The notes under the pieces are model-generated. The model searched no databases and had not been told where the DNA came from. It saw nothing but the letters and a program-made list of their open reading frames with translations. Made by a program: the position numbers and the translations under genes. A stretch of 64,000 nt of DNA. Source: Gossypium raimondii (lineage: Eukaryota > Streptophyta > Magnoliopsida > Malvales > Malvaceae). This document shows positions 21,879 to 34,259 of the stretch, one piece after another (position 1 is the stretch's first letter; each line of letters begins with the position of its first letter). The stretch spans positions 16,638,160-16,702,159 of the forward strand of contig NC_068571.1 of assembly GCF_025698545.1 (NCBI RefSeq), given 5' to 3'.

Positions 21879-24421
21879 CTAAGTATGCTCGGAAGAGCCA
21901 TTCTCTGCTTCATGGATTTGATGAATCTCCTTTTCTGTAGTAGGCCCATGGAGCTCCTCTATTCGAGTCGTCATCTCAGACAACGAAGGGCGTTTATCGG
22001 GATATTGAGCTGTGCAATCTATGGCAAGCTGTAGTAGCTTGACCATATCCTCCTCGACGTTCTGGTGTCTCAGAAGTTCATGGTCAAAGACCTCGGTAGT
22101 CCACTCCTCTGGAACTACGGATTGGACCCATCTTGAGAGGTCTACTCCATCCTCATTCAATAAGGCATGTCTGGGTGCCTTACCAGTAAGAAGTTCTAGA
22201 AGCAGGATGCCAAAGCTGTAGACATCAGCTTTTTGGGAAACTCTACGGACATCCGTTACCTCTGGAGCACGGTAGCCATTAACACGGTCAGGAGCCGATG
22301 TGGGGCCAGCAAGCTGTGCAAGACCAAAATCAGATATGCGAGCTTCATAGGACGTGGTGAGTAGGATATTTGATGATTTGATATTTCCATGGGAGATTTC
22401 GGGTCCCTTTGAATGGAGGTATGCGATGCCTCTGGCAGCTCCAAGGGCAATGCCACACCTTGTTTCCCAATTCAATGGAATCCTACCAGCTCCTCTGTTA
22501 CCTGATCAATAATGATAAATAACGAAACAATAATAATATACTTATTTGTGAATCCGAATATGTCAGAAATGAAATGCACAAATCCATTCCATGATTCTGT
22601 AAATAAGAGTTTCAGTATAAGCTCAGTAAAGCAACATGCCTAAAATTTATTCAGCTGGCTTATATAAAATAATAGCCGAATGTCAGAAATTGAAACTCTG
22701 TGATTTCTTTCCCAGCTGCTAAATGCATAGCAAATGATGATAAACAGAAACCTACACATACCAGAATACTTATCAGATTCAGAAATGCTAAAGGCCAAGT
22801 CATTTATATAACAAACATATTACAAGGAAATTGAGCAATTATAGACTTTATTTTCAAAGATTCAAACTCCTTTATTTTAGAACTTATCGACTGTCCAAAT
22901 CTAAAATTACTCATCAGACAAGACAGAGACAAGAAAGCAATTGATGAATCCAAAAGAAGATCTGCATCATGATAAAGAAACGGATAACGTTGGACCACGC
23001 CAGTTGAAATTTACAACCAAAAGGATTGCTAAATAGAGGCATACTAAGATTCCAGCAATCAAAAGATGAAAGGAAGAAATAACAACACAAGAAGCAAAAA
23101 ACATAATGTACACAGAAGAAAGCCTAGTTAGAAAGAACTAACATAACTCACCATGCAAAAGTGCAGACAAGCTTCCCATTGGCATGTAATCATAAACTAG
23201 AAGTTTCTCATTCCTACTAAAGTAGTAGGCCCTGACTGGTACCAAGTTCGGGTGATCCATGGCTCCAACGACCTCCATCTTCTCCTTGAATTCCTTCTCT
23301 GACACCGTCACATCCTTCAACCTCTTCACTGCAACAACCATCCCCAACTCCAAGGTGGCCTTGTAGGCCGTCCCAAATGTTCCCTTCCCTAATACCTCAG
23401 CAGAGGCTCTCAATAAATCCTCTAGATAAAATACCCTCGATCTGTTCCCAAAAAAGACCAACTTCTTACTCCCACTACTCTTAGCAATAGCATCCTTTTT
23501 TACTACCCCAGATAAACGATTACTTGTATTATCACTCTCCCCAGCTGCCTTATCAGCCGCTGGGATTTCAACCTCAGCCTGTTTTGGAGGTGCAATATCC
23601 CTTGTCTCCATTTTCTTACTACCCTTCCTTTTACATAAAAATACTAAGATAATCAAAATCAGTAAAACAGCGGTCACACAACCAACAACAATACCAGCAA
23701 TGACTCCACTTGACCATTTATCGCCACTACTACTGCTACTATTTTCAGTTCCATTACACGAAACCAAAGGCTTGCCACATAAAGAGTTCCCTTCAAAAGC
23801 AGTCTTTGGCTTCCCTGATAGCCCTTTTGGGATTGAACCATTTAACTGATTAAAAGAAACATTGAATTGCACAAGTGCAGGCAAGTCAATATCTGGTATT
23901 GACCCAGATAAGTGATTGTTCTCCAAATACAAAGTACCCAACCTAGTCAAATTGTTAATACTCTCAGGGATTGTACCTGTGAAATTATTGTTTGCAAGAT
24001 TAAGTCTAATAAGTTTTTGTAAAGTGAACAAGAAGGCAGGAATTTCACCAGAAAATCGATTTCCTTGTAAGTATAGTTTCCGAAGGGAAGTAAGCTTGGC
24101 AAAGTCATAGGGGATTGACCCAGAGAGAGCATTGAAACGAAGTGAAAGGGTATGGAGTTGAGCTAAGTTGCCAATGGCAATAGGAAGCGGACCTGACAGC
24201 CCCACTCCAGGGAGTCTTAACTCCACTACTCTGTTCTGCACACAACGTACACCAGTCCAATTACATGGGCTCCTTGACAGATTCCATAAAAGTGTGCGTC
24301 CACCGGAAGCTGCTCGAAGACCCACCAAGGCTGCCCTGTCGGAAGCTAGATCCGAGTTCATGCTAACAAACAATGTTGTCCAGAACAAGCACAAACAGAA
24401 TATGCTGGAATTTAGCTTCAT
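21879..24421 (-). CDS. LRR receptor-like pseudokinase (RLK902/RKL1 type)
   Basis: Two exons (24421-23152 and 22501-21879; donor CATG|GTGAGT, acceptor TTGATCAG) give 630 residues, the usual family length. In order: signal peptide (1-23), LRR N-cap with CNWTGVRC (24-60), about five LRRs (65-200), a serine-rich linker, one transmembrane helix (240-263), and a protein kinase domain (about 335-610). The glycine loop GKGTFG (345-350), lysine 366 and DFG (481-483) are present. The catalytic HRD is HGN (461-463), so phosphotransfer is unlikely and a scaffold or co-receptor role at the plasma membrane is inferred. The start is the first ATG ahead of the signal peptide. A decayed inverted copy is at 628-2346. 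Confidence 0.95.
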
Positions 24422-24787
24422 AGTTTTTCTTGCTCAGAAAAAATGAAAAAGCTTTAATTTCCACTTGTGGAAAAGTATTTTCCAGAGGTTAAGATATTGG
24501 AATCAGGATGCAATTCATGTTTGGTTGTGTGAGAATTTTTGTAGTGTCCAACGTTTGTTATTTTGTAAATGTGAAACGCTGAAACTTAGTTTTATTTTTA
24601 TTTTTTCCTCGTGGTTTTTATGATAATGAAAACTTAATGCAGGAATTTGGTTTGATTTGATTGAAAACGAAATTTCTTAAGGAGCTTAATCTTGCTGTTG
24701 TACTTCTTGATAAATTTAACTACTAGAAGGAAAGTAGAAAGGAAGTAACCGGATTTGAGTTGATTTTTTTTTTTTTACTTTTTTAAG
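24422..24787. other. Upstream region of receptor gene
   Basis: A 366-bp AT-rich stretch separates the gene's ATG from the long-TIR element starting at 24788. It should hold the 5' UTR and core promoter; no distinctive motif can be defended. Confidence 0.4.
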
Positions 24788-24983
24788 GGTAAATTAAGAA
24801 AATAGTTATTTTTGTTTGCCCCAGGTTGCATTTTAGTCACTTATGTTTCAAATGTTACGTTTTAGTCACTTAAGTTATCATGTTGTAACATTTTAGTCAT
24901 TGAGCCGTTAATTGCCATTAACCGTGTAATAGTAAGCTGACGTGGCATATTAAATCATCATTTCAAACAAAAATTTTAGGTTA

Positions 24984-25390
24984 AATTATACAATTGGTTC
25001 CTATATTTTTTCATTTTGAGCAATTTAATTCTTTTCTTTTATGTTCTTTTAAGTTTTTTTTTCATTCTCTTATGCTTCTCCCTTTGTTTTCCTCCCTTCT
25101 CCATTTCTTTTAACGCAATTTTTTCTATATTTTCCATTTGTTAAAACTAGTCCTTATATTTGGCTTTAACAAATAAATAAATAAAAAGAAAAAATAAATT
25201 GTTCAAAAAAATAAAAGTATAAGGACTAATTTTAACAAATAGAAAACATAGAAAAACTATGTTAAAAAAATGGAGAAGGGAGGAGAGAAGCATAAGAGAA
25301 TGAAAAATAAATAAAAACAGAAGAAAGTTAAAAACATAAAAAAATTGCTCAAAACGAAAAAATATAGGGAATAATTGTATAATTTGTTGG
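24984..25390. repeat. Large inverted repeat (hairpin), ~180-bp arms
   Basis: The left arm (24984-25160: ttaaattatacaattggttc ... ttttgagcaattt ... cttctccatttcttttaa) is repeated in reverse on the right (25205-25390), with a loop of about 45 bp. A transcript would fold on itself almost completely. Confidence 0.8.
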
Positions 25391-25639
25391 GACCGCCGGT
25401 ACGCCCCATGGCACAGCAGAAAAATATAGTCCGACGATCCTCATCCATGGATCCATGTACAAGGAATGAAATAGGTTGACATAAGGTTGTTCCAAGCCAC
25501 AACGAAAACGTCCCGGCCTCTACGTAGTCTACCCAATATTAAAACGAACGGCAAAAAAAAAAACTCTTTTGGAACTTTTCTAGAGAAAATCTCCCAAAAC
25601 GACTGCTAGACCTTTTTCTTAATTTTTCTTTTAAAACAC

Positions 25640-26905
25640 ACTTAACTCTAATTCAAAATTTTGGTATCCATATATTGAAAATAAAATCATCTTGTAGGGA
25701 ACATATGGAAAGTATTAAAAACGTTATATTCTTTCCAAAAAGAATTATAACTTCCATGTTTCAATGCTTGACCGAATCATAATTATAACAATTTATAAAA
25801 ATAATTTCGTAAACTATATCTTGTTAAATTTTATATGAATCAAATTCATATATTAATTTTAATTATGTTCTCTATTTTTGTACAAAAACTTGTACATTTA
25901 ATTCATTTAATATTTAATTGTTAAATTATATTAATTCAATAATTAATTTAATTCATGTGATAGCTAAACATAATACCAACTGTGTTTGAATTTTGTTCGT
26001 TTTAACCATAGAGTGTGACCCTGTAGGTTCTTGTAACATTAGTAGTAATACAAGAACATTTCTAATAATACAAGCAATGAGTGGCATCTAGCAATGCATC
26101 ATTGCTACCTAAGTTACAAGAAGTCGTAATTCGATATAACCTTTCTATGATAAATCTTTCATGTATTACATCATTTTATCATTTATATCTAGATCAGACA
26201 CAAGTCATAGAACAGTCACACTTGCATAATCTAATCTCATGTTTCTTGATATCTCGAGTAGACTACAATAAACACATAAGTATGATATCTCATATCAACT
26301 TATTCGAGCATTACCATGCATTTTTAATCTCACTCAATCAAGTGACCTAAGATATTGCTCCCATTATGTAGGAGGGACAAATCTTATATTGATCAACCAT
26401 ATCCCGCTATATAGATTATGGCATATTCAACATTAGTCTTTTCAGTACAACCTATTACGGAAGACGTTTGACTGTATCAAAATATACGACTCACAATGTT
26501 GGGATAATGATGATTTTAAGTCTAAGAATCGTATATATAGTAATCACTATGAGTAATGTTGTGACTATTACATAATAATCCAGAAACATATTCATAGTGA
26601 GTCAGTCAAATATGTTGTTCTCTAGCACATACTCATGTATTGATTTTGACATCCCTATGTCAATGACAACACTATGTCATCAATTAACTACACATTAGTC
26701 TTAATGCATTATTGTTGTCCAAGTCCACAATAATACTTGACTAAGAACCTTTTAAGAATAATCATATTTTCTTAAGATTTTATTACAATTCAGTTTATTT
26801 ATATACATAGAAAAATAAATTAAAATAATAATGATAATGCCTTATATTAATAAATAAGGTAAAACAAGTATGTAATTACAATCATCTCATGATTGGTCTT
26901 TGGGC
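25640..26905. repeat. Dispersed repeat, probable Copia-type LTR
   Basis: This non-coding block has a tgaccctgtaggttcttgta phrase (26017), gagtggcatctagcaatgca (26080), and later taggagggacaaatctta (26370). I have the impression of seeing these in many dicot retroelement LTRs, but no terminal TG...CA pair or target duplication can be fixed here. Small open frames inside are incidental. Confidence 0.35.
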
Positions 26906-27084
26906 ATACTATAATATAATTTAACCTAAAATTTTCGTTTAAAATGATGATTTAACGTGTTACATCGGCTTACATTACATCGTTAACGATAAATAACGAC
27001 TTAATGAATAAAACGTAACATTTCAAACATAAATTATTAAAATATAACTGAAGCAAATAAGCATAACTATTTTTGTAATTTACC

Positions 27085-27999
27085 TTTTTCTAATTGCTAA
27101 TTTCAATTTTTGTTAACTTTTTCATTAACTTTTAAACCTCTACTTTTAAATTTTAAAATTTTAAAATCTTTTGTTAGATCTCCTTCGACTTTTATTTATT
27201 TATTCTTATTTAAATTTAACAAAAAATCTTACAGTGCTAACTTTTCTTTCTAGTAGTTTAAAATATCAATTTTCAAACAGAAGGAAATTCATCAAATTTA
27301 TTTATTCAATTTTCTTTACCCAAAAAATATTTTCTCCATTACAAAATTGAAGAGTAAAAGATGGTAAAAGAAAGCATGAGAGTCAACAGATGGATTCGTC
27401 TTTAGAATTGAAAAGAAAATGACAAAAAAAATCCAGGTCTGACCCCACCCCAACACCTAGAAGTTGTTAGAGTTTGATGAATTCTCACAGGTCCAAAATG
27501 CTTAAATGGTGAAAATCCAAGTAAGAAGGCACCTATTGCGAGTTGCGGAATTAAGATGTTAATTTTAGAAGCATCAACTTAAAATTAGACGTAATATGTA
27601 AATTCTTTTTCCTATAACATATATTATGTATGTTAATTATATTACAAATAATTAGATAAAAAAATTTCTACATTATATTTTCAAATATACAAGGACTTGA
27701 TTCAACAATAAGAAAAACATAAAAAAAATAAATGAAACTATCATTGTTGAAGTTTGAATCGAGTTAAACAGGAAAGAGTCAAGTCAAAACAATAAACAAT
27801 CGATTCAAAAAGCAGAGAATCAATTTAAAATAACAAACAATCGATTCAAAACAGCAATGAAACTAAGATTGAGAAGCATACACACATGTTGCAACATACA
27901 TGCAAACTGCATGCACTCAACAAAAATCATTTGAGTAGCATGGTTGGCCATTTTTCAACAATCACATTTCGCAACCAATCAAGACAAATAGCAGTTTAA
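27085..27999. other. AT-rich spacer
   Basis: No gene or element is recognised. Two short repeats of an aataaacaatcgattcaaaa-like phrase occur near 27790 and 27832. The last bases border the target duplication GTGGT (28000-28004). Confidence 0.4.
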
Positions 28000-28004
28000 G
28001 TGGT

Positions 28005-29428
28005 TGATACGAACTCGTTTCGTGATTGATTCGAGTCGTTAGTGATGCCCATCGTGAATTGAGTAGAATAGAATCGTTTCGGTTTAAAAGTAACAAAATA
28101 GAGTTAATGGCTTCAAACAAAGGTAATGAATAAAATAGATAGGAAACAATAACAAATTAAATGGCTAAGACCAAAAAAATGAACCAACAATAACGAATTG
28201 TTGACCCGAATCTCAAAATGGTCTTTAGGTGTTTTTCGGTTAAAGGAAACAGTAAGGAACCTTGACCCACTATCAACTATGATAGGAACCAAAGGTATAT
28301 TGAACGCCACACCAAAGGTGATAAGTTCAGCAACAAATAAAAGATGGACGCCACAAGCTTTGCTTGATAAGTCAAATCAATTCTGTAAGAACAAAGAGAA
28401 TTGGATAGCTCACAATTCAAATATTTCATCTATATTCAGCAAAAAGTTCTCCTCTCTATGGCTGATTACATCTATTTATAATGCTAAAACAAGGTAACCA
28501 AATGGTCAAAAACATCCACTTAATGTGCCATAAAAACTGATGTCTTTTCTTATTCTTTGAACCAAATAACTCTTTCCATAAAATCACTTTAATTCAGCTG
28601 ATTTGAATGTCTTTAATGGCTTAGAAAATGACTCTTGAGTTGTCCTTGGCTAGTTGAATAGACACCATCTCTTAACCAGCTCCTTAATGACATTCAAAGG
28701 CTTGATTAATTTCTCTTGAAAGCTCCAAAAGCAATTGGAAGTGGAAGAGTTGTTGCTGAATTTTAAAGGGCATAAAATGCTCTTTAAAAACTACTTTAAT
28801 GATTTTTAAGCTCCCTTTATAACAGCCCCTTTAATTGTAACTCAAAAGAACTTGAATAGCCACTTAATTAAATGTATAATGACCTTGAATTGTAACCACT
28901 ATAAGCTAAAAGTCACCTGCAATAAACACATTAAAATGAGTTTATTAAACAAATGAAAACACTTATTAATCATAACAAACATTAAACTTACTTAAATAAA
29001 TGAACTAAAACATATATGCAATAATTATTCCAAGAACTAGTTAAATTAAAGAAGCATAATTTAAAGAACTTAATTTATGCATCAATAAATAATCCTAGGA
29101 ACTAGATCAATTAAGAAGCATATTTATTTAATAAATTTCAATAACTAACTCATTTATTAAAACTTAAGATAAGTTAAATTAATTTATCACTACTCATTTA
29201 TTAAACTAAAACAAGTTAATTAAAAGAAACAAATTCACTTGCAATAAATTGCAAGTAACGCTTTTGAACAGATGCGAAGCACGACTATCGAATTCGCCAC
29301 TTGCTCTTCCTAAGCTCGTTCCAAATAGCTTGCTATTGCATTTCAAATCTCTTAGCTCGTGATCGAGTTATTGGTCCTCGTGGCGACTCAATGGATTCGA
29401 TAGTAATTTCTGGGCTAAGGTTGCATCA
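28005..29428 (-). repeat. 3' LTR of CRM-like element
   Basis: 1,424 bp; on the minus strand it runs TGATGCAACC...CGTATCA. The TATA box TTATAAATAG is the complement of 28472-28481. It is very similar to 34747-36166, with scattered substitutions and short indels. Confidence 0.9.
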
Positions 29429-29445
29429 TTCCCCCTCTTGAGGCG
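29429..29445 (-). promoter_or_regulatory. Polypurine tract of CRM-like element
   Basis: On the minus strand CGCCTCAAGAGGGGGAA directly precedes the 3' LTR. The preceding bases still carry the tail of pol, out of frame with the upstream integrase. Confidence 0.85.
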
Positions 29446-29465
29446 ATTTGCTCCCAAATCGTCAC

Positions 29466-30425
29466 CTACATCAAAAGGGATAAATCAGCAACATTAAAAG
29501 TAGCACTAACCCCATACTCACTAGGTAAATCTAACTTATCAGCGTTATCATTAATCCTTTCCAAGACTTGAAAAGGTCCATCTCCTCGTGGTAAAAGCTT
29601 GGAACGTCTTTGAACGGGAAATCTCTCCTTGCGCATGTGAATCCAAACCCAATCACCAGGTTCAAATATTACTCGTTTACGGCCCTTGTTAACTTGATGA
29701 GCATATTGCTCCGTTCTTCGTTCAATATTATCCCTAACTCGCTGATGTAATTGTTTCACAAAATCTGCCTTTTTCTTTTCATCTACATGCACCAATTTAT
29801 CAGAAGGTAAAGGCAATAAATCCAATGGAGTTAAGGGATTAAATCCATACACTACCTCAAATGGTGAAAACTTGGTAGCTGAATGTACCGATCGATTGTA
29901 TGCAAATTCAATGTGAGGTAGACACTCCTCCCAAGTCTTTAAATTCTTACGTATAATGGCCCATAGTAGTGTTGACAGAACTCTACTAACAACCTCCGTT
30001 TGGCCATCAGTTTGGGGATGACTTGTTGTGGAAAATAATAGCTTAGTTCCAATCTTTCCCCATAAAGTCCTCCAAAAGTGGCTGAGAAATTTAGTGTCTC
30101 GATCCGAAACAATGGTTCTTGGAATGCCATGCAATCGTACAATCTCCCTAAAAAATAGATTGGCAACATTTAAAGCATCGTCAGTTTTGTTACATGCTAT
30201 GAAATGAGCCATTTTTGAAAACCGATCAACTACAACAAACACAGAATCTTTGCCATTCTTTGTTCTAGGAAGACCCAAAACAAAGTCCATAGAAATATCC
30301 ATCCATGGCATTTCTGGGATCGGTAATGGAGTATAGAGTCCATGTGGCTGGACCCTTGATTTCGCCTTCTTGCAAACAATACAACGATTGCACACTTTAG
30401 CCACATCTCGTTCATCTTTGGCCAA
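29466..30425 (-). pseudogene. Integrase region of CRM-like pol
   Basis: A 319-residue stretch with the end of the HHCC zinc finger (RCIVCKKAK), the catalytic core with aspartates in MDFVLGL and SDRDTKF and the glutamate in HPQTDGQTE, and the C-terminal GPFQVLERI region. It ends NVADLS followed by a premature stop. A one-base loss there moves the normal tail out of frame. In the family this enzyme inserts the cDNA. Confidence 0.9.
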
Positions 30426-30838
30426 TAAAAGTGTTCTTGAAGAATGGTCAAAGTTTTGGCAATACCAAAATGTCCCATTAAACCCCCACTATGTGCTTCA
30501 TGAACCAGCAAATTTCTAGTTGATCCTTGGGGTATGCACAACTTATTTTCTCGAAATAGGAACCCATCTTGTTGGTAGTACCTGTCATACGCACCTTGCA
30601 CACATAACTTGTAAACTTCTCCAAAATCAGAATCATCAGCATATAATTCCTTTAAATAAGCAAAACCGAGTAACTTGACATCCAAATAATTTAGAAGAGC
30701 ATACCTTCGTGATAAAGCATTTGCATCGATATTTTCCTTACCTTGCTTATCCTTAATCACATATGGAAAGGATTCTAAGAATTCTACCCATTTTGCATGT
30801 CGTTTGTTAAGCTTAGTTTGCCCTCTCAAATGCTTCAA
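30230..30838 (-). pseudogene. RNase H C-terminus and integrase zinc-finger segment
   Basis: The frame begins with the tail of RNase H ([19 protein letters not shown] and [13 protein letters not shown]) and continues into [18 protein letters not shown] and FYWPKM of the integrase zinc-binding region. It then shifts out of frame near 30420, overlapping the integrase frame. This is evidence of frameshift decay. Confidence 0.85.
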
Positions 30839-30842
30839 AGCC

Positions 30843-31097
30843 TCATGGTCCGTGTGTATAATGAACTCTTTTAGGCCAAAGGTAATGCTGCCATGTTTCT
30901 AATGCACGTATCAATGCGTACATTTCTTTGTCATAGGTGGGATAATTGAGTGTAGCTCCATTAAGTTTCTCACTAAAATAAGCCACCGGTCGCCCATCTT
31001 GCGTTAAAATCGCACCTATTCCTATTCCAGAAGCATCACATTCCACCTTGAAAATTTTGTTAAAATCTGGCAAACATAAAAGTGGAGCATTAGTCAA
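30843..31097 (-). pseudogene. RNase H N-terminal segment
   Basis: The segment reads [31 protein letters not shown] and [19 protein letters not shown], the first half of the gypsy RNase H. It is separated by frameshifts from the RT frame before it and the segment after it. Confidence 0.88.
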
Positions 31098-32866
31098 ACA
31101 ATCTTTGATTTTAACAAAAGCAGATTCTTGTTCATCAGACCAAATAAAAGGTGAATTTTTTTGATAATACCGGTTAATGGGGCAGCAAGAGTGCTAAAAT
31201 TTGGTACAAACCTCCTATAGAAGCTTGCAAGGCCATGAAAGCTTCTAACTTGGCTGATGTTATTCGGTCGTGGCCATTCTTGTATTGCTTTAATCTTCTC
31301 TTGGTCCACCTCTAGTCCATTCGCACTTACAACAAAACCTAGAAAAACAACATTTTCAGTACAAAAGTTACATTTCTTAAGGTTTGCATACAATACTTCA
31401 TGTCGTAAAACCTTCAAAATAGCATGCAAATGTTCAAGATGTTCAGTTAATGATTTGCTGTAAATTAAAATATCGTCAAAATAAACTACGCAAAAACGAC
31501 CAATGAAAGACCTCAAAACGTGGTTCATCAACCTCATGAAAGTACTCGGTGCATTGGTGAGGCCAAAAGGCATCACTAACCACTCATACAAACCGTATTT
31601 AGTCTTAAATACAGTCTTCCACTCGTCCCCCTCCCGCATACGAATTTGATGATAGCCACTTTTTAAATCAATCTTAGAGAACAATTTTGCACCACTAAGC
31701 TCGTCTAACATATCATCAAGTCTAGGAATGGGATGACGGTATTTGACGGTAATTTTGTTGATAGCTCGGCAATCTACGCACATCCTCCATGAACTATCTT
31801 TTTTAGGCACCAACAGAACGGGAACCGCACATGGACTTAAACTCTCCCGTATATAGCCTTTTTCCATTAATTCCGCTACTTGTCGTTGCAACTCTTTAGT
31901 TTCCTCCGGGTTGCTTTGATAAGCTGGCCGATTTGGAATTGTAGCTCCGGGAATAAAGTCTATTTGATGTTCAATACCTCGAAAAGGAGGCAATCCACTT
32001 GGCACATCTTCCGGGAAAACGTCTTTGAATTCCTGAATCAATGAAACAATAGACAAAGGTAAAGAATTGTCAAGTTCGTTAGCATCGAATAAGCATTCCT
32101 TGTACATAAGCACAAGTACGGGTTGATGCAACAACAATGATTTTCTTATCTCCTTTTCTCTCGCAAATACGCTCATTTTACCACTCTCAATTTCTTTTTG
32201 ACTTTCTTGTTCCTCTCGTACTTTTACCTCCACTCCTTTAATTTTTTCTTTCTTTTTTTCATTTTTCTTGTCTCTATCTTTTTCAATCTTTTCTTTCAAC
32301 TTCAATTGATCTTGGTACACTTGCTTTGGAGTCAATGGCGCTAAAGTTACATTCTTGCCTCGATGCTTGAATGTATAGTGATTTGTATAACCATCATAGA
32401 TCACGTGCCTATCAAACTGCCATGGACGTCCCAAAAGTAGATGTCCTGCATGCATAAGAACTACATCGCACACCACTTCATCTTGGTACTTTCCAATAGA
32501 AAATGCCACCACAGCTTGTTTTGTTACTTTCAGCTCACCTCCATCATTTAGCCATTGCAACTTGTATGGAGTTGGATGTTTAGTTGTAGCCAAACCTAGC
32601 TTTTCCACCAACATAATACTAGCTACGTTAGTACAACTACCACCATCAATGATCATACTACATACCTTGCCTTGAATGTGGCATCGAGTGTGAAAAATAT
32701 TCTCCCTTTGTTGATCAGTTTCAACACTTTGAATGCTGAGGCTACGCTTCACCACAAGAATTTCTCCTTCAACGGGTAACTCTAAATCTTCATCATCGGA
32801 TGGCATTTCAGGTTCATTTTCATCCTCTTCCTCTGACTCAACTTCTCCATCAGCTCTTATCACCAT
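31094..32866 (-). pseudogene. Protease-reverse transcriptase region of CRM-like pol
   Basis: A 590-residue frame. The protease-like part contains MIIDGGSCTNVAS with the D-G core and HLLLGRPWQ. A lysine/glutamate-rich linker follows. The reverse transcriptase has GYIRESLSPCAVPVLLVPKK, FSKIDLKSGYHQIR, MPFGLTNAP and the catalytic VYFDDILIYS. The frame breaks at its end. Continuing upstream in the same frame are the zinc knuckle CFKCQGRGHIASQC (32935-32894) and then a stop at 32968-32966, so the first ATG at 32866 is only the start of the open part. Confidence 0.92.
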
Positions 32867-33106
32867 AATTCGTCGATTGGGACATTGACTAGCTATGTGC
32901 CCTCGGCCTTGACACTTGAAACATCTTATGTCTCTCGTGCAATTTGGCGCTTGCTCGTTTTTATTTCAACTTGTCTCTCCAATGGGCTGATTTAATTTAA
33001 CTGCTACAGTTGGTTCCTTTGTTCTAACTGGGGGTTTGTTGACTCCTTGATTCCATTTGTTGGTTGAAGAATTGGCATAGGGTCTACTAACTCCTTTTCG
33101 CTTAAG

Positions 33107-33509
33107 TTACTTTTCAACCTTAATCGCCATGTGAACCATGTCCATCACTTCAACATAGTGTTGTAGTTCAACTATGTTGGCAATGTCACAATTTAAACCC
33201 GCAAGGAACCTAGCCATGGTTGCTTCTCGATCCTCCTCGATATCAGCTCGAATCATCGCTATCTCCATCTCCTTATAATAATCTTCAACACTTCTATTTC
33301 CTTGAGTAAGGTTTTGAAGTCGTTGATAAAGATCTCGATGGTAGTATGATGGAATAAATCTTTTCCGCATGACTGATTTCATTTCTCCCCAAGTAGAGAT
33401 GGGTCATTCACCATTTCGTCGTCGACTTGTTACAAGTTGGTCCCACCACACTATGGCATAATCAGAAAACTCAATTGCTGCGAGTTTCACCTTTTTACTC
33501 TCCGCATAG
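33107..33509 (-). pseudogene. Gag capsid region, distal part
   Basis: From 33509 the minus strand reads ESKKVKLAAIEFSDYAIVWW and DQLVTSRRRNGE, then an in-frame stop (33406-33404). It continues WGEMKSVMRKRFIPSYYHRD, NRSVEDYYKEMEIAM and NIVELQHYVEVMDMVH. This is the plant Retrotrans_gag capsid core. It is cut from its N-terminal half by the insertion at 33510-33763. Confidence 0.9.
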
Positions 33510-33763
33510 AACATCTTCATAAAAATACAAAGTATAATTTCATATTAATTATTATCAATATTTTATTAAATTTAAATTAATTTTGATTAGTAGTATGCAA
33601 ATTATATAAGTGGACTACTTATCATGTGAGAAAATCAAACATCAAATATAAAATCATTAATTCTTTTTTAAAAAGAATATTTAAAAAAAAAGTGTAATTT
33701 TTCTTTCAAAATTCAATACTATTTTATATGAAGCTAAATTGATGGTATGTAAGCACCATTAAT
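33510..33763 (+). repeat. 254-bp insert in gag, copy of 38623-38872
   Basis: Very AT-rich sequence from aacatcttcataaaaatac to agcaccattaat interrupts the capsid reading frame. The same sequence in the same orientation, with only a few small differences, is at 38623-38872 outside the element. The ends carry neither terminal inverted repeats nor an obvious duplication. Confidence 0.9.
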
Positions 33764-34177
33764 TATATCAAAAACAAGCTCAATCTTCTTTTCCCACTCC
33801 AAATAAGCTCCAGGGTCATTCTTTCCTTGGAATGGTGGAATTGTCATCTTGATATTCTTAAGATTGGCATCGGGTCGATCACGATCTCTAGGACCTCGTT
33901 GTCGTTGACGGCCTCGACGTCGTACACTTCGGGCAGATGAATGATCACTTTCTTGTTCACTTGCTTCATAAGGATTTTGGATTGGACGTTCTCGCTCTCG
34001 TGTTGCACCTTCCAGAGTCATCTCACGTGGTTCTCGTGTCTCGACTCGATATAATCGATCTTCAATCGGTTCAAGTTTTCTATCAAATAGTTGCTCCATC
34101 TCTCGCATAATTGCTTGAAGGGTAAGATCTGGCACTCCTCTTCCAACATTTCTTACGGGACGTAACCCTCCTTCCAC
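33764..34177 (-). pseudogene. Gag N-terminal region
   Basis: ATG at 34177 opens MEGGLRPVRNVGRGVPDLTL and then a coiled-coil (MREMEQLFDRKLEPIEDRL). A long arginine/serine-rich, basic stretch follows, and the start of the capsid (MTIPPFQGKNDPGAYLEWEK and KIELVFD). The capsid then runs into the 254-bp insert and terminates. Confidence 0.85.
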
Positions 34178-34259
34178 ATTTTGTTTCTTTCCGGACTTCG
34201 TGACTTTTTTTTAAAAATAAACTCACAACAAAGAATCTCACTATCCGCTCACAAAGAAA

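Larger units (their letters stand above)
24788..27084. mobile_element. Long-TIR (MULE-like) element
   Basis: The ends are inverted copies over about 170-200 bp: GGTAAATTA at 24788 and TAATTTACC ending 27084, sharing phrases such as atgtttcaaatgttacgttt and atgatttaa...aaaattttagg. No transposase is seen. The adjacent 9-mers (ttttttaag, tttttctaa) are not a convincing target duplication. The interior contains a hairpin (24984-25390) and a long repeat block (25640-26905), so it is composite. It lies about 370 bp upstream of the receptor gene start. Confidence 0.65.

Noticed and set aside
22250..22460. Antisense or alternative-frame proteins over the receptor kinase exon
   Set aside because: They are shadows of the kinase frame, which has the conserved motifs and splice sites.
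24788..27084. Autonomous MULE with transposase
   Set aside because: No transposase frame; the largest frames are short and repeat-derived, and the target duplication is not convincing.
33510..33763. Intron in gag
   Set aside because: No splice signals at the edges in the minus orientation, and the same block occurs outside the element.
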